Positions 1 through 5,992 of a stretch of DNA of 6,922 nucleotides are shown one piece after another. Position numbers and translations under genes: made by a program. Location: NCBI GenBank assembly GCA_023452965.1, contig JAEXUU010000227.1:1-6922 (forward strand). The letters run 5' to 3'. The DNA is from Pseudomonadota bacterium. GTDB taxonomy: Bacteria > Pseudomonadota > Alphaproteobacteria > Rhizobiales > Beijerinckiaceae. The notes under the pieces are model-generated. The model did not search any database. It saw only the letters and a list, made by a program, of their open reading frames with translations, and was not told where the DNA came from. Numbering within the stretch: the first letter of the stretch is position 1; every line of letters starts with the position of its first letter.

Positions 1-25
1 CCCCCCGCCCCCCGGGCGCCCCCCG
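1..25. other. C-tract block at the window edge (G-runs on the minus strand)
   Basis: The first 25 bases are entirely G or C. They hold three runs of six C, separated by one G and by a short GGGCG segment. Read on the minus strand this gives three G6 runs close together, so a G-quadruplex or strong local secondary structure downstream of the aldolase gene is conceivable. No open reading frame here is convincing. The block touches the window edge, so its true extent is unknown. This describes composition only; no function is claimed. Confidence 0.4.
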
Positions 26-45
26 ACGCTCCGCTGCGCTACGGC

Positions 46-67
46 CGGGGCGACGAGGCTCGCCCCG
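46..67 (-). terminator. Hairpin 17 nt downstream of the aldolase stop, terminator candidate
   Basis: Bases 46-53 (CGGGGCGA on the minus strand) pair perfectly with 60-67, giving an 8-bp GC-rich stem with a 6-base loop, shortly after the stop codon of the aldolase gene. No T-run follows on the minus strand. It is therefore not a textbook intrinsic terminator and could instead be a 3'-end stabilising structure. Confidence 0.35.
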
Positions 68-84
68 AGCAGATTCGGAAGTGA

Positions 85-858
85 CTAGAGCGTACGCAGC
101 GTCTTCAGGGAGGCCGCGACGCTGTTCTGGTAATGCGCGACGTCGACGCCCTGCGCGATCACCGAATAGCCGAGCTCGCGCACCCTTTTCGACCAGCCGA
201 GATCGCCGGCCATCAGCCCGGCCGCCTTGCCATGCGCCCGGGCGCTGCGCCCGACATGGCCGAGCGCCGCCTCGAAATCGGGATGGTCGAACTGGCCGGG
301 AATGCCCATGAAGTTCGAAAGGTCGAAATGGCCGACCCAGAGCACGTCGATTCCCGGCACCGCCGCGATCGCCTCGGCATTCTCGACACCCTGCGGGCTT
401 TCGATCTGCGCGATGATCACCGTGCGGGCGGCAGCCCTCGCGATCTTGTCGATCGGCGAGCCCGGCAGATAGTCGTCATGCGCCACCCCGAAAGCGGCGC
501 CGCGATGCCCGTTCGGCGGGTAATGCGCGCAGGAGGCGATCAGCCGGGCCTGCTCCTCGGTGTTGACCATCGGGACCATGACGCCATGTGCGCCGACATC
601 GAGCGCCCGGGCGATCAGGCTGTATTCGGTGGTCGGCACCCTGACGATCGGCGCGATCGAAAGCCCCCGGCAGCCAGCGCAGAGCATGCGCATCGTCTCG
701 AAGCTGGTGGCGGCATGCTCCATGTCGAGCAGGATGAACTCCGCGCCGGCGGCCGCCGCGATCGCCGGCAGACCCGGCACGAAGAATTCGAGGGCCATCG
801 TCCCCGCCACCAGCTCGCCCGACTGGATCCGCACCTTCAGCCCGCTTGCTCCGCTCAT
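85..858 (-). CDS. HpcH/HpaI family aldolase
   Basis: A 257-residue class II, metal-dependent aldolase of the HpcH/HpaI family. These TIM-barrel cytosolic enzymes make or cleave C-C bonds between pyruvate-like donors and aldehydes, as in 4-hydroxy-2-oxoheptanedioate and 2-keto-3-deoxyglucarate aldolases. Visible family signatures are LDMEH at residues 44-48 (His48 fits the catalytic base), IVRVP with Arg73 at 71-75, GAHGVMVP at 89-96, YPPNGHRG at 113-120, Glu153 in QIES and Asp179 in GHFDLS; the last two match the metal ligands. Length is normal for the family. The start is set at 858 because GGAGGA lies 6 nt upstream. An in-frame ATG at 957 would add 33 low-quality residues and bypass that site. 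It lies 168 bp downstream of tRNA-Leu on the same strand, with no pathway partner in view, so the substrate cannot be assigned. The family is sure; the exact reaction is not. Confidence 0.95.
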   Translation of the reverse strand: MSGASGLKVRIQSGELVAGTMALEFFVPGLPAIAAAAGAEFILLDMEHAATSFETMRMLCAGCRGLSIAPIVRVPTTEYSLIARALDVGAHGVMVPMVNTEEQARLIASCAHYPPNGHRGAAFGVAHDDYLPGSPIDKIARAAARTVIIAQIESPQGVENAEAIAAVPGIDVLWVGHFDLSNFMGIPGQFDHPDFEAALGHVGRSARAHGKAAGLMAGDLGWSKRVRELGYSVIAQGVDVAHYQNSVAASLKTLRTL

Positions 859-863
859 CCGAT

Positions 864-869
864 TCCTCC
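864..869 (-). promoter_or_regulatory. Ribosome binding site of the aldolase gene
   Basis: The minus strand reads GGAGGA, with GGAGG ending 6 nt before the ATG at 858. It is the strongest Shine-Dalgarno match in the window and decides the start in favour of 858 over the upstream in-frame ATG at 957. Confidence 0.8.
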
Positions 870-1026
870 CCTTGCACTGGAACGCGCCCATCTGTGCGCA
901 TCCAGCGCCCGGCCTCGCAATGCCATGGCGGACAGGGGACGCCTGCCGTGGGCGCAAGGTGCGATTCGCCGCGCGGCGACGGCTCCCGGCCAGTTCAGCT
1001 GTAGGAATGGGGAATCACGATCAGGC

Positions 1027-1113
1027 TGGTGCGGACGGCGGGGGTCGAACCCGCACACCATCTCTGGCGAGGCATTTTAAGTGCCTTGCGTCTACCAGTT
1101 TCGCCACGTCCGC
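1027..1113 (-). tRNA. tRNA-Leu (anticodon UAA)
   Basis: On the minus strand this folds as a complete class II tRNA. The acceptor stem GCGGACG (1113-1107) pairs with CGTCCGC, followed by discriminator A and an encoded CCA (1029-1027). The D-arm contains AAACTGGTAGA. The anticodon stem AGGCA/TGCCT encloses loop CTTAAAA, giving anticodon TAA, which reads UUA (and UUG by wobble). The long variable arm has a CGCC/GGTG stem typical of leucine tRNAs. The T-arm is GCGGG-TTCGACC-CCCGC. The length is 87 nt with CCA. No intron or disrupted stem is seen, and no integrase or attachment-site duplication is visible around it. In such GC-rich genomes UUA is a rare codon. Confidence 0.97.
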
Positions 1114-1123
1114 GCCGGGACAC

Positions 1124-1152
1124 GGTTAGCCTTCCGCGCGCCCGGCTACAAG
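1124..1152 (-). promoter_or_regulatory. Candidate promoter of tRNA-Leu
   Basis: The minus strand shows CTTGTA (1152-1147) and CTAACC (1129-1124) separated by 17 bp. This partly matches the alphaproteobacterial housekeeping pattern CTTGAC-N17-CTATAT. Predicted initiation would fall only a few bases before the mature tRNA 5' end at 1113. Position and spacing are good, but the -10 match is weak, so this is a suggestion from sequence alone. Confidence 0.35.
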
Positions 1153-1187
1153 GGCGAGCGCTACATGCTTACGCTTGGAACTGCTTC

Positions 1188-1297
1188 GTCATCCCGGACA
1201 AGCGGCGAAGCCGCGCCGATCCGGGATCCATTCCGGAGCCTTGCCGAAAGAGGTTCCGGAATGGATCCCGGGTCTCCCTGCGGTCGCCCGGGATGAC
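1188..1297. repeat. Nested palindromic intergenic repeat (REP/BIME-like)
   Basis: A 110-bp double inverted repeat lies between the DUF1190 gene and tRNA-Leu. The outer arms GTCATCCCGG (1188-1197) and its complement (1288-1297) are perfect over 10 bp. The inner arms 1218-1240 and 1252-1274 pair over 23 bp with only two G-T wobbles (17 consecutive Watson-Crick pairs, 1221-1237 with 1255-1271), enclosing an 11-base loop. Elements with this wording (GTCATCCCGG, GGATCCATTCC) are familiar to me as dispersed intergenic palindromes of Bosea, Bradyrhizobium and relatives, but that recollection is unchecked. There is no T-run, so it is not a classical terminator, although it would fold in the 3' UTR of the DUF1190 transcript. 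No transposase or target duplication is present. Only one copy is in the window. Confidence 0.8.
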
Positions 1298-1327
1298 AGC
1301 ACTTGTGGGTGTCGTTGGCGAACATCA

Positions 1328-1343
1328 CCGGCGTCAGCGCCGG
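1328..1343 (-). terminator. Hairpin enclosing the DUF1190 stop codon
   Basis: CCGGCG (1328-1333) pairs with CGCCGG (1338-1343) around a 4-base loop that contains the TGA stop (1336-1334). No T-tract follows. It could contribute to 3' processing or weak termination, or be a by-product of the arginine-rich GC codons at the C-terminus. Confidence 0.2.
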
Positions 1344-1981
1344 CGGCTCGGCTTGTACCATTCGACCCCGGCGGGATCGACATAGAGCCCGGGTGCGACA
1401 TCGGAGCCGATCTTCTTCTCCTCCATCGGCACGCGCACCGTGTCGTCGCGGTCGCCGCGGCGGATATAGGGGCCGCTCGCCTGCGCGTGGCCGCGCGAGC
1501 CATCGCCGCCGCCGCCGATGACACTGCGCCGCCCGGCGACCTTGTCGTCGAGCGCCGCGACCTGCCGGGCCGAGAAGGCGATTTTCGCCGAGCCCTCGAC
1601 GATCGGCAGCGCCTTGCTGGCAGCCCCCTCGCCGCTGACGCGGATGCCGACGAAGCGCGGCACATAGGTCGCCCCGCCGCCGCCGCGCGCCAGCGCGTCC
1701 CAGCCGCCGGTGGTCGAGACCTGGGCGCCGCAGCGCTTATGGGCCCGCTCGCAGGCGGCGCGCGAGGCATAGCGCGGCGCCTTCTGCTCGAATTCGGCGC
1801 GGGCATTGCGGTAGGCGTGCTCGCACTGCTCGGCCGAAAGCTTGCCGGCCTCGATGCATTCGTCGCGCCGGACATAGGTCTGGCCGGTCGCCTGGGCGGC
1901 GAGATCGGCCGGCGAAAGCGCCAGCCCGAACGCGAACAGCGAGGCCATCCTGATCATGGCGGCGGGAAGGAACAGCAGCAT
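1334..1981 (-). CDS. Secreted DUF1190 (YgiB-like) protein
   Basis: A 215-residue protein, probably exported. Residues 1-30 form a hydrophobic leader ending near AAQA, which looks like a signal peptidase I site; there is no lipobox. Residues 36-87 carry the DUF1190/YgiB cysteine pattern: Cys42, Cys53, then APRYASRAAC with Cys77, and Cys84. The pattern resembles E. coli YgiB (DDC, EC, APKYATREDC, QC), so two disulphides in the periplasm are plausible. The rest is Gly/Arg-rich and low in predicted structure, ending PSRRR. The molecular function of the family is unknown. The start at 1981 is chosen because GAGGGG lies just upstream (tight, 2 nt) and the leader is then complete; ATGs at 1957 and 1948 are alternatives. 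An in-frame ATG at 2122 would run into the synthetase gene and is unlikely. It begins 29 bp after the synthetase stop, so cotranscription is likely. No YgiC-like partner is adjacent. Confidence 0.85.
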   Translation of the reverse strand: MLLFLPAAMIRMASLFAFGLALSPADLAAQATGQTYVRRDECIEAGKLSAEQCEHAYRNARAEFEQKAPRYASRAACERAHKRCGAQVSTTGGWDALARGGGGATYVPRFVGIRVSGEGAASKALPIVEGSAKIAFSARQVAALDDKVAGRRSVIGGGGDGSRGHAQASGPYIRRGDRDDTVRVPMEEKKIGSDVAPGLYVDPAGVEWYKPSRRR

Positions 1982-2010
1982 GGCCCCTCTGAGATCATGC
2001 GATTGTGGCG

Positions 2011-3591
2011 TTACAGCAGCGGCCGCATCGTGATCGCGAGCTCGCGCGTCGCGCCATAATCGATCTTGCCGTTGCCGAGCACCGGGATGGCGCGGGTGAC
2101 GAGCAGCGCCTTCGGCATCCACAATTCCGGGAAGCCCTGGAGCTTCGCCTCGTCCTGCAGCGCCTTCTTGTCGCCGTCCGGCTTTTCGGTGACGAGCACG
2201 AGCTGCTCGCCCTTACGCAGATCCGGCAAGGCGACGACGACGTGGTTGAAGCCCGGCCACAGGCCCGAAATCATCGATTCGACCGCCGCCAGCGAGACCA
2301 TCTCGCCGCCGAGCTTGGCGAAGCGGCGCGCCCTGCCCCGGATGCTGACGAAGCCGTCCTCGATCGCGACGATGTCGCCGGTATCGTGCCAGCCGCCCTC
2401 GGGCGGGGCGAGCGTGCCGGGGCTGTCGGCGTTGAGATAGCCCAGCATGACATTGGGCCCCTTCACCATCAATCGCCCGCCCTCCTGGATGCCCTCGACC
2501 GGCTCCAGCTTCGCGGTGATGCCGGGCAGGAGCCGCCCGACCGTGCCTTCGCGCATCGCGCTCGGCGTGTTGACCGCCAGCACCGGCGCGCATTCGGTGC
2601 AGCCATAGCCTTCGAGGATGGTGGTGCCATAGGGCTGCCACAGCGCCCGCGTCTCCGGCTTCACGCGCTCCGCGCCGGCGACGACATAGCGCACGCTCTT
2701 GAGGTCGCCCTCGCCCGCGGCACGGGCATAGCCTTGCAGGAAAGTGTCGGTCGCGAGCAGGAAGGTCGCGCCGGTCTCGGCGATCAGCCGCGGCACCTGC
2801 TTGTAGTGCAGCGGGCTCGGATAGAGCACGACCTTCATTCCGTGCAGCAGCGGCACCAGCATCCCGGCCGTCAGCCCGAAGGAATGGAATGCCGGCAGCG
2901 GGTTCATGAAGATGTCGCGCTCGGAGATCGCGCCCTGCGCGTGCTGGAAGACCTGCCGCGCATTGGAGACCAGATTGGCATGGCTCAGCACCACGCCCTT
3001 GGGCTTGCCCTCGGTGCCGGAGGTGAAGAGCACGACCGCCGGATCGTCCGGGCCGGCGGCGTAGCGCCGGTGGATCAGGCCGGGCACGAGCGCGGCAAGC
3101 GCGCCGAGCGCCTTGTCGAGGCTGGTCAGCTCCTTGCGGACATCCTCGAGATAGATCACCCGCCGACCCTGGCCGATCGCCTCGATCGCCTCGTCGAGCT
3201 TGGCCTGGTCGATAAAGCGCCGTGAGGTGACGATGGTCGAGAGCGGCGCGACCTCGCAGGCTGCCTTCAGGTTCTTGGTGCCGGCGGTAAAGTTCAGCAG
3301 CGCCGGGACCCGGCCAAAGGCCGATAGGCCGAACAGGGTGACGGCCATGCCCTGCATGTTCGGCAGGAGGAGGCCGACCTTCTCGCCGGCTTGCGTCTGC
3401 GCCGCGAGCTTGCGGCCGAGGACGAAGGCGCCAAGCACCAGGCGGCCGAAGCTGATCGGCTGGCGCTCGGGATCTTCGAGCGCGATCTTTGCCCTGCCAT
3501 GGCGTGCGACGGCGGCGAGCAGGGCCGAGAACAGCGTGGTCCGCGCCCCTTCAACGTCGAAGGGCTGCGCCCCGAATTCCGTAGCCGCCAT
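2011..3591 (-). CDS. Aas-type acyl-ACP/acyl-CoA synthetase (AMP-forming), stand-alone
   Basis: A 526-residue member of the adenylate-forming (ANL) superfamily, which activates a fatty acid with ATP to an acyl-AMP and passes it to a thiol acceptor. ATP-binding motif TSGTEGKPKG is at 190-199, EGYGCTE at 327-333, WHDTGD at 401-406, the hinge region RGRARRFAKLGGE at 418-430, and the C-terminal catalytic lysine Lys509 in GNGKIDY. All key residues are intact. The N-terminal segments (PNMQGMAVTLFGL, VPALLNFTAGTKNL, TSRRFI) resemble the ligase half of Aas, the acyl-ACP synthetase/2-acyl-GPE acyltransferase, rather than typical FadD. The PlsC-like acyltransferase half and the Aas transmembrane region are absent. 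It probably recycles free or lysophospholipid-derived fatty acids at the cytoplasmic face; ACP versus CoA as acceptor cannot be read from sequence. The start at 3591 is supported by AGGACGAGG upstream. It begins 82 bp after the binding-protein stop. Confidence 0.93.
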   Translation of the reverse strand: MAATEFGAQPFDVEGARTTLFSALLAAVARHGRAKIALEDPERQPISFGRLVLGAFVLGRKLAAQTQAGEKVGLLLPNMQGMAVTLFGLSAFGRVPALLNFTAGTKNLKAACEVAPLSTIVTSRRFIDQAKLDEAIEAIGQGRRVIYLEDVRKELTSLDKALGALAALVPGLIHRRYAAGPDDPAVVLFTSGTEGKPKGVVLSHANLVSNARQVFQHAQGAISERDIFMNPLPAFHSFGLTAGMLVPLLHGMKVVLYPSPLHYKQVPRLIAETGATFLLATDTFLQGYARAAGEGDLKSVRYVVAGAERVKPETRALWQPYGTTILEGYGCTECAPVLAVNTPSAMREGTVGRLLPGITAKLEPVEGIQEGGRLMVKGPNVMLGYLNADSPGTLAPPEGGWHDTGDIVAIEDGFVSIRGRARRFAKLGGEMVSLAAVESMISGLWPGFNHVVVALPDLRKGEQLVLVTEKPDGDKKALQDEAKLQGFPELWMPKALLVTRAIPVLGNGKIDYGATRELAITMRPLL

Positions 3592-3658
3592 GCCTCGTCC
3601 TGCTCCAGGCTCCGTTTCCGGGTGCCGCCACCCTAGGGCGGGATGGCTTGAGAGGGAA

Positions 3659-3672
3659 CGGCGCAGGCGCCG
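3659..3672 (-). terminator. Short hairpin after the binding-protein stop
   Basis: One base past the TGA of the ABC binding protein, CGGCG (3672-3668) pairs with CGCCG (3663-3659) around CCTG. The sequence following on the minus strand is TTCCCTCTC, which is pyrimidine-rich but not a U-tract. It is a candidate weak terminator separating the binding-protein gene from the synthetase gene. Confidence 0.3.
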
Positions 3673-3673
3673 G

Positions 3674-4705
3674 TCAGCGCATCGGCGGGGCGTAGAGCAC
3701 GCCGCCCATGTTCCAGAGCTGGTTCAGCCCGCGCGGAATGCCGAGCGGCGAATTCACCCCGAGGTTGCGCTCGTAGATCTCGGAATAGTTGCCGGTCGCC
3801 TTCACCGCGCGGATCGCCCAGGCGTCATCGAGGCCGAGCGACTTGCCGAAGCCGCCCTCCGCCCCGGTGAGGCGGCGCACATCGGGCTTGGTCGAGGCGG
3901 TCGCCTGGTCGGCATTGGCCGAGGAGACGCCGAGCTCCTCGGCGTTGACCAGCGCGAAGTTCACCCATTTGACGATGGTGAACCACGGGAAATCGTCGGA
4001 GCGCGTCACCGGGCCGAGCGGCTCCTTCGAGATCACGTCGGGCAGGATCACCGCATCGCCCGGCTTCGACAGCTTGAGCCGTTCGGCATAGAGCGCCGAC
4101 TGGTCGCGGGTCAGCACATTGCACTGGCCGGACTGGAAGGCGGCGAGCGCCTCGGCGGCGCTCGGGAAGGCCTTCTCCTCGATATCCATCGAGTTGGCGC
4201 GGAAGAAGTCGCCGAGATTGAGCTGCGTCGTCGTCCCCGCCTCGACGCAGACCTTGGCCTTGTCGAGCGAAAGCGCGCCGTCGACGCCGAGCGAGCGTGC
4301 CACCAGGAAGCCCTGCCCGTCATGATAGGTCACGCCGGCGAAGGCGAGGCCGAGCTCGGCCTCACGGCCGAGCGTCCAGGTCGAATTGCGCGAGAGCAGG
4401 TCGACCTTGCCGGCTTTCAGCGCCTCGAAGCGCTCGCCGGCCGAGCGCGGCGTGAAGTTGACCTTGCCGGCATCGCCGAGCACGGCCGCGGCGACCGCCC
4501 GGCAGAAATCGACGTCGAACCCGGCCCAGCGGCCCTGCGCGTCCTTCTCGGAGAAGCCGCGCAGCCCCTCGCTGACGCCGCATTCCAGCGTGCCGCGCTG
4601 CTTCACCTTGTCGAGCGTGCCGGCAGCGGCCGGCAGCGTGACGAGGCTCGCTGCGAGCACGGCGAGCGCCGCTGGCTGGAGACGAATTCGGAACGCGCCT
4701 GGCAT
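3674..4705 (-). CDS. Amino-acid ABC transporter periplasmic binding protein (AapJ/BztA type)
   Basis: A 343-residue solute-binding protein (family 3, SBP_bac_3). Residues 1-28 are a clear signal peptide (basic RIRLQ, hydrophobic core, LPAAA). The mature part begins GTLDKVKQRGTLECGVSEGLRGF. Further conserved blocks are GFDVDFCRAVAAAVLGD (62-78), ERFEALKAGKVDLLSRN (91-107), DGQGFLVARSLG (129-140), AGTTTQLNL (156-164) and NYSEIYERNLG (306-316). These match AapJ/BztA, the periplasmic receptor of general L-amino-acid importers of alphaproteobacteria, which feed polar amino acids to a membrane complex of two permeases and an ATPase. Length is normal. The start at 4705 has AGGAGAG 8 nt upstream. No permease or ATPase gene is adjacent on either side, so it is an orphan receptor that must use a remote transporter or act as a sensor. 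Ligand specificity is inferred only from the family. Confidence 0.95.
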   Translation of the reverse strand: MPGAFRIRLQPAALAVLAASLVTLPAAAGTLDKVKQRGTLECGVSEGLRGFSEKDAQGRWAGFDVDFCRAVAAAVLGDAGKVNFTPRSAGERFEALKAGKVDLLSRNSTWTLGREAELGLAFAGVTYHDGQGFLVARSLGVDGALSLDKAKVCVEAGTTTQLNLGDFFRANSMDIEEKAFPSAAEALAAFQSGQCNVLTRDQSALYAERLKLSKPGDAVILPDVISKEPLGPVTRSDDFPWFTIVKWVNFALVNAEELGVSSANADQATASTKPDVRRLTGAEGGFGKSLGLDDAWAIRAVKATGNYSEIYERNLGVNSPLGIPRGLNQLWNMGGVLYAPPMR

Positions 4706-4736
4706 GGGAACCGCTCTCCTGATTGATGAATGGCGT

Positions 4737-4753
4737 CCGGCCCTAAGGGCCGG
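4737..4753 (-). terminator. Perfect hairpin immediately after the L,D-transpeptidase stop
   Basis: CCGGCCC and GGGCCGG form a perfect 7-bp GC stem with a 3-base loop, beginning at the base after the TGA (4756-4754). No T-run follows; the minus strand continues ACGCCATTC toward the ribosome binding site of the binding-protein gene. It may terminate weakly or protect the 3' end of the upstream message, giving unequal expression of the two genes. Confidence 0.35.
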
Positions 4754-5389
4754 TCAGATCGTGGCCTTGTGGCGGACCACGACCTTGGTCCCGAGTGGAA
4801 CGCGCGAATAAAGGTCGATGATGTCGCCATTGGCGAGCCGGAAGCACCCCGACGAGATCGACTGGCCGATGGTCTCCGGCTGGTTGGTGCCGTGGACGCG
4901 GAACACAGTCGAGCCGAGATAGAGCGCGCGCGCGCCCATCGGATTGCCCGGACCGCCGGCCATGAAGCGCGGCAGATAGGGCTGGCGCTGCAGCCTCTCC
5001 GGCGGCGGGCGCCAGTCCGGCCACTCCGCCTTGCGGCTGACCTGGACGAGGCCCGACCACTGGAAGCCCTCGCGGCCGACACCGATGCCGTAGCGCAGGG
5101 CCCGGTTGTTGGGCTGCACGACATAGAGGAAGCGCTCGGCGCTGTGAATCACCACCGTGCCCGGCGCCTCGTTAGAGCGGAAGAACACCATCTGCCGGGC
5201 ATAGGGCCCTTCGGTGATGGTGACCTCCTCGGTCGAGACCCGGCCCGGCGCGTCGCCGCTATCCATCGTCTCGGCCGGGGGCGTCATGCCCTTGCCCTGC
5301 GCCTGGACGGCAGCCGGAAAGGCCAGCGCCAGCAGCAGTGCCGCGGCGCTGAGGCCGCCGAGAATCCGTGTCGTACCGGGCTTTTTCAT
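4754..5389 (-). CDS. L,D-transpeptidase (YkuD/ErfK family)
   Basis: A 211-residue periplasmic enzyme of the YkuD fold, which uses a catalytic cysteine to form 3-3 (mDap-mDap) peptidoglycan cross-links or to attach proteins to peptidoglycan. Residues 1-30 form a signal peptide (MKKPG start, hydrophobic core, cleavage near VQA). The catalytic domain spans about 65-209. It contains the NRALRYGIGVGREGF strand, the conserved GGPGNPMGARALYLG loop (145-159), His166 in HGTN, and the nucleophile Cys182 in SSGCFRL with Arg184. All essential residues are present. The start at 5389 gives a normal signal peptide; an in-frame ATG at 5461 would overlap the upstream gene and add 24 unlikely residues. The ribosome site before 5389 is weak (AGG about 9 nt upstream). 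It lies 22 bp after the lipoprotein gene, so cotranscription and translational coupling are likely. Whether it cross-links peptidoglycan or anchors a protein cannot be decided here. Confidence 0.93.
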   Translation of the reverse strand: MKKPGTTRILGGLSAAALLLALAFPAAVQAQGKGMTPPAETMDSGDAPGRVSTEEVTITEGPYARQMVFFRSNEAPGTVVIHSAERFLYVVQPNNRALRYGIGVGREGFQWSGLVQVSRKAEWPDWRPPPERLQRQPYLPRFMAGGPGNPMGARALYLGSTVFRVHGTNQPETIGQSISSGCFRLANGDIIDLYSRVPLGTKVVVRHKATI

Positions 5390-5411
5390 ACAGGGCCTAG
5401 CCTCGCTGGTT

Positions 5412-5897
5412 TCAGGCGCCGCAGCGGACGTAGATGAAGGTGCCGTAGCGGCGGTTCGCATCGGGATCGACGAAGCGCATGGTCAGCATCGTATCGGTCG
5501 CCGACAGGATCTCGCGGTCCTGCGGGTCGCCGGCCGGCGCCTCGAAGCCGAGGAAGTTCCGGCCGCCCGGCCCGCCCTTCAGCCGCAGTTCATAGGGCTT
5601 CGGGTCGTCGGCGACATGCATCATCACGCCGTCGGTCGGCCCCTTGGAGATGGTGTAGGGCTGGGAGCAGCCGGCCTTGGCCTGTGCCTCGGTGCGCTTG
5701 CGGTCCTTCTCGGTATGGAAGGAGGCGATGCCCCAGCGGCCGATCAGCCGCTCGCGCGGAATGGTGGCAGGCCCCGCGGCGCCCGCAGCGGCAATGCCGG
5801 TGCCCGGCCCTTCGCTCGTCGAGCCGCAGCCCGCGAGCAGCAGCGCAGCCCCGAACAGGCAGGCGCCCGTCGCTGCCCTGCGTCTGAGCGCCCTCAC
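5412..5897 (-). CDS. Predicted lipoprotein of unknown function
   Basis: With a GTG start at 5897 the product is 161 residues. It opens with arginines and a hydrophobic stretch ending LLLAGC, a good lipobox with Cys24 as the lipidation site, followed by a Ser/Gly/Ala-rich linker to about residue 46. The mature domain starts near ERLIGRWGIASFH and runs to a C-terminal YVRC; two cysteines (77 and 159) could pair. I do not recognise the family; alternating hydrophobic segments suggest a small beta-rich domain. Start choice: an in-frame ATG at 5969 has a GGGGGA ribosome-site-like match, but would place 48 residues before the lipobox Cys, and its extra codons have lower third-position GC and a rare AGA. 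The GTG lacks a good ribosome site, so the start is unsettled. The gene is directly upstream of the L,D-transpeptidase, suggesting an envelope role, possibly a partner of that enzyme. Confidence 0.78.
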   Translation of the reverse strand: MRALRRRAATGACLFGAALLLAGCGSTSEGPGTGIAAAGAAGPATIPRERLIGRWGIASFHTEKDRKRTEAQAKAGCSQPYTISKGPTDGVMMHVADDPKPYELRLKGGPGGRNFLGFEAPAGDPQDREILSATDTMLTMRFVDPDANRRYGTFIYVRCGA

Positions 5898-5992
5898 ATG
5901 AGTTGCAGCGCAATCCCCGTCTTCCGACAGGCACGCCTCCGCCACTGGGTATGACGACGCTCTGCGCATGCTTGATCCCCCCGCTCCGCCCT

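Noticed and set aside
966..979. Perfect palindrome TCGCCGCGCGGCGA between tRNA-Leu and the aldolase, possible tRNA terminator
   Set aside because: It gives only a 5-bp stem with a 4-base loop, has no T-run on the minus strand and lies about 50 nt past the tRNA 3' end. Such palindromes are common by chance at this GC content.
133..1080. 315-codon plus-strand frame opposite the aldolase
   Set aside because: It runs through the aldolase gene in antisense and into the tRNA gene. There is no domain and no credible ribosome site.
1027..1113. tRNA-Leu as a possible integration site for a mobile island
   Set aside because: No integrase gene, no duplicated tRNA 3' segment and no composition change is visible on either side.
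2005..3225. Long plus-strand open frame (406 codons) opposite the synthetase gene
   Set aside because: It lies antisense to a gene with intact adenylation motifs. Its translation is Arg/His/Asp-rich with no domain, as expected from the opposite strand of GC-rich coding DNA.
3200..4726. 508-codon plus-strand open frame opposite the binding protein and synthetase start
   Set aside because: It spans two real minus-strand genes and their gap. The composition is typical of an antisense shadow and no motif is recognisable.
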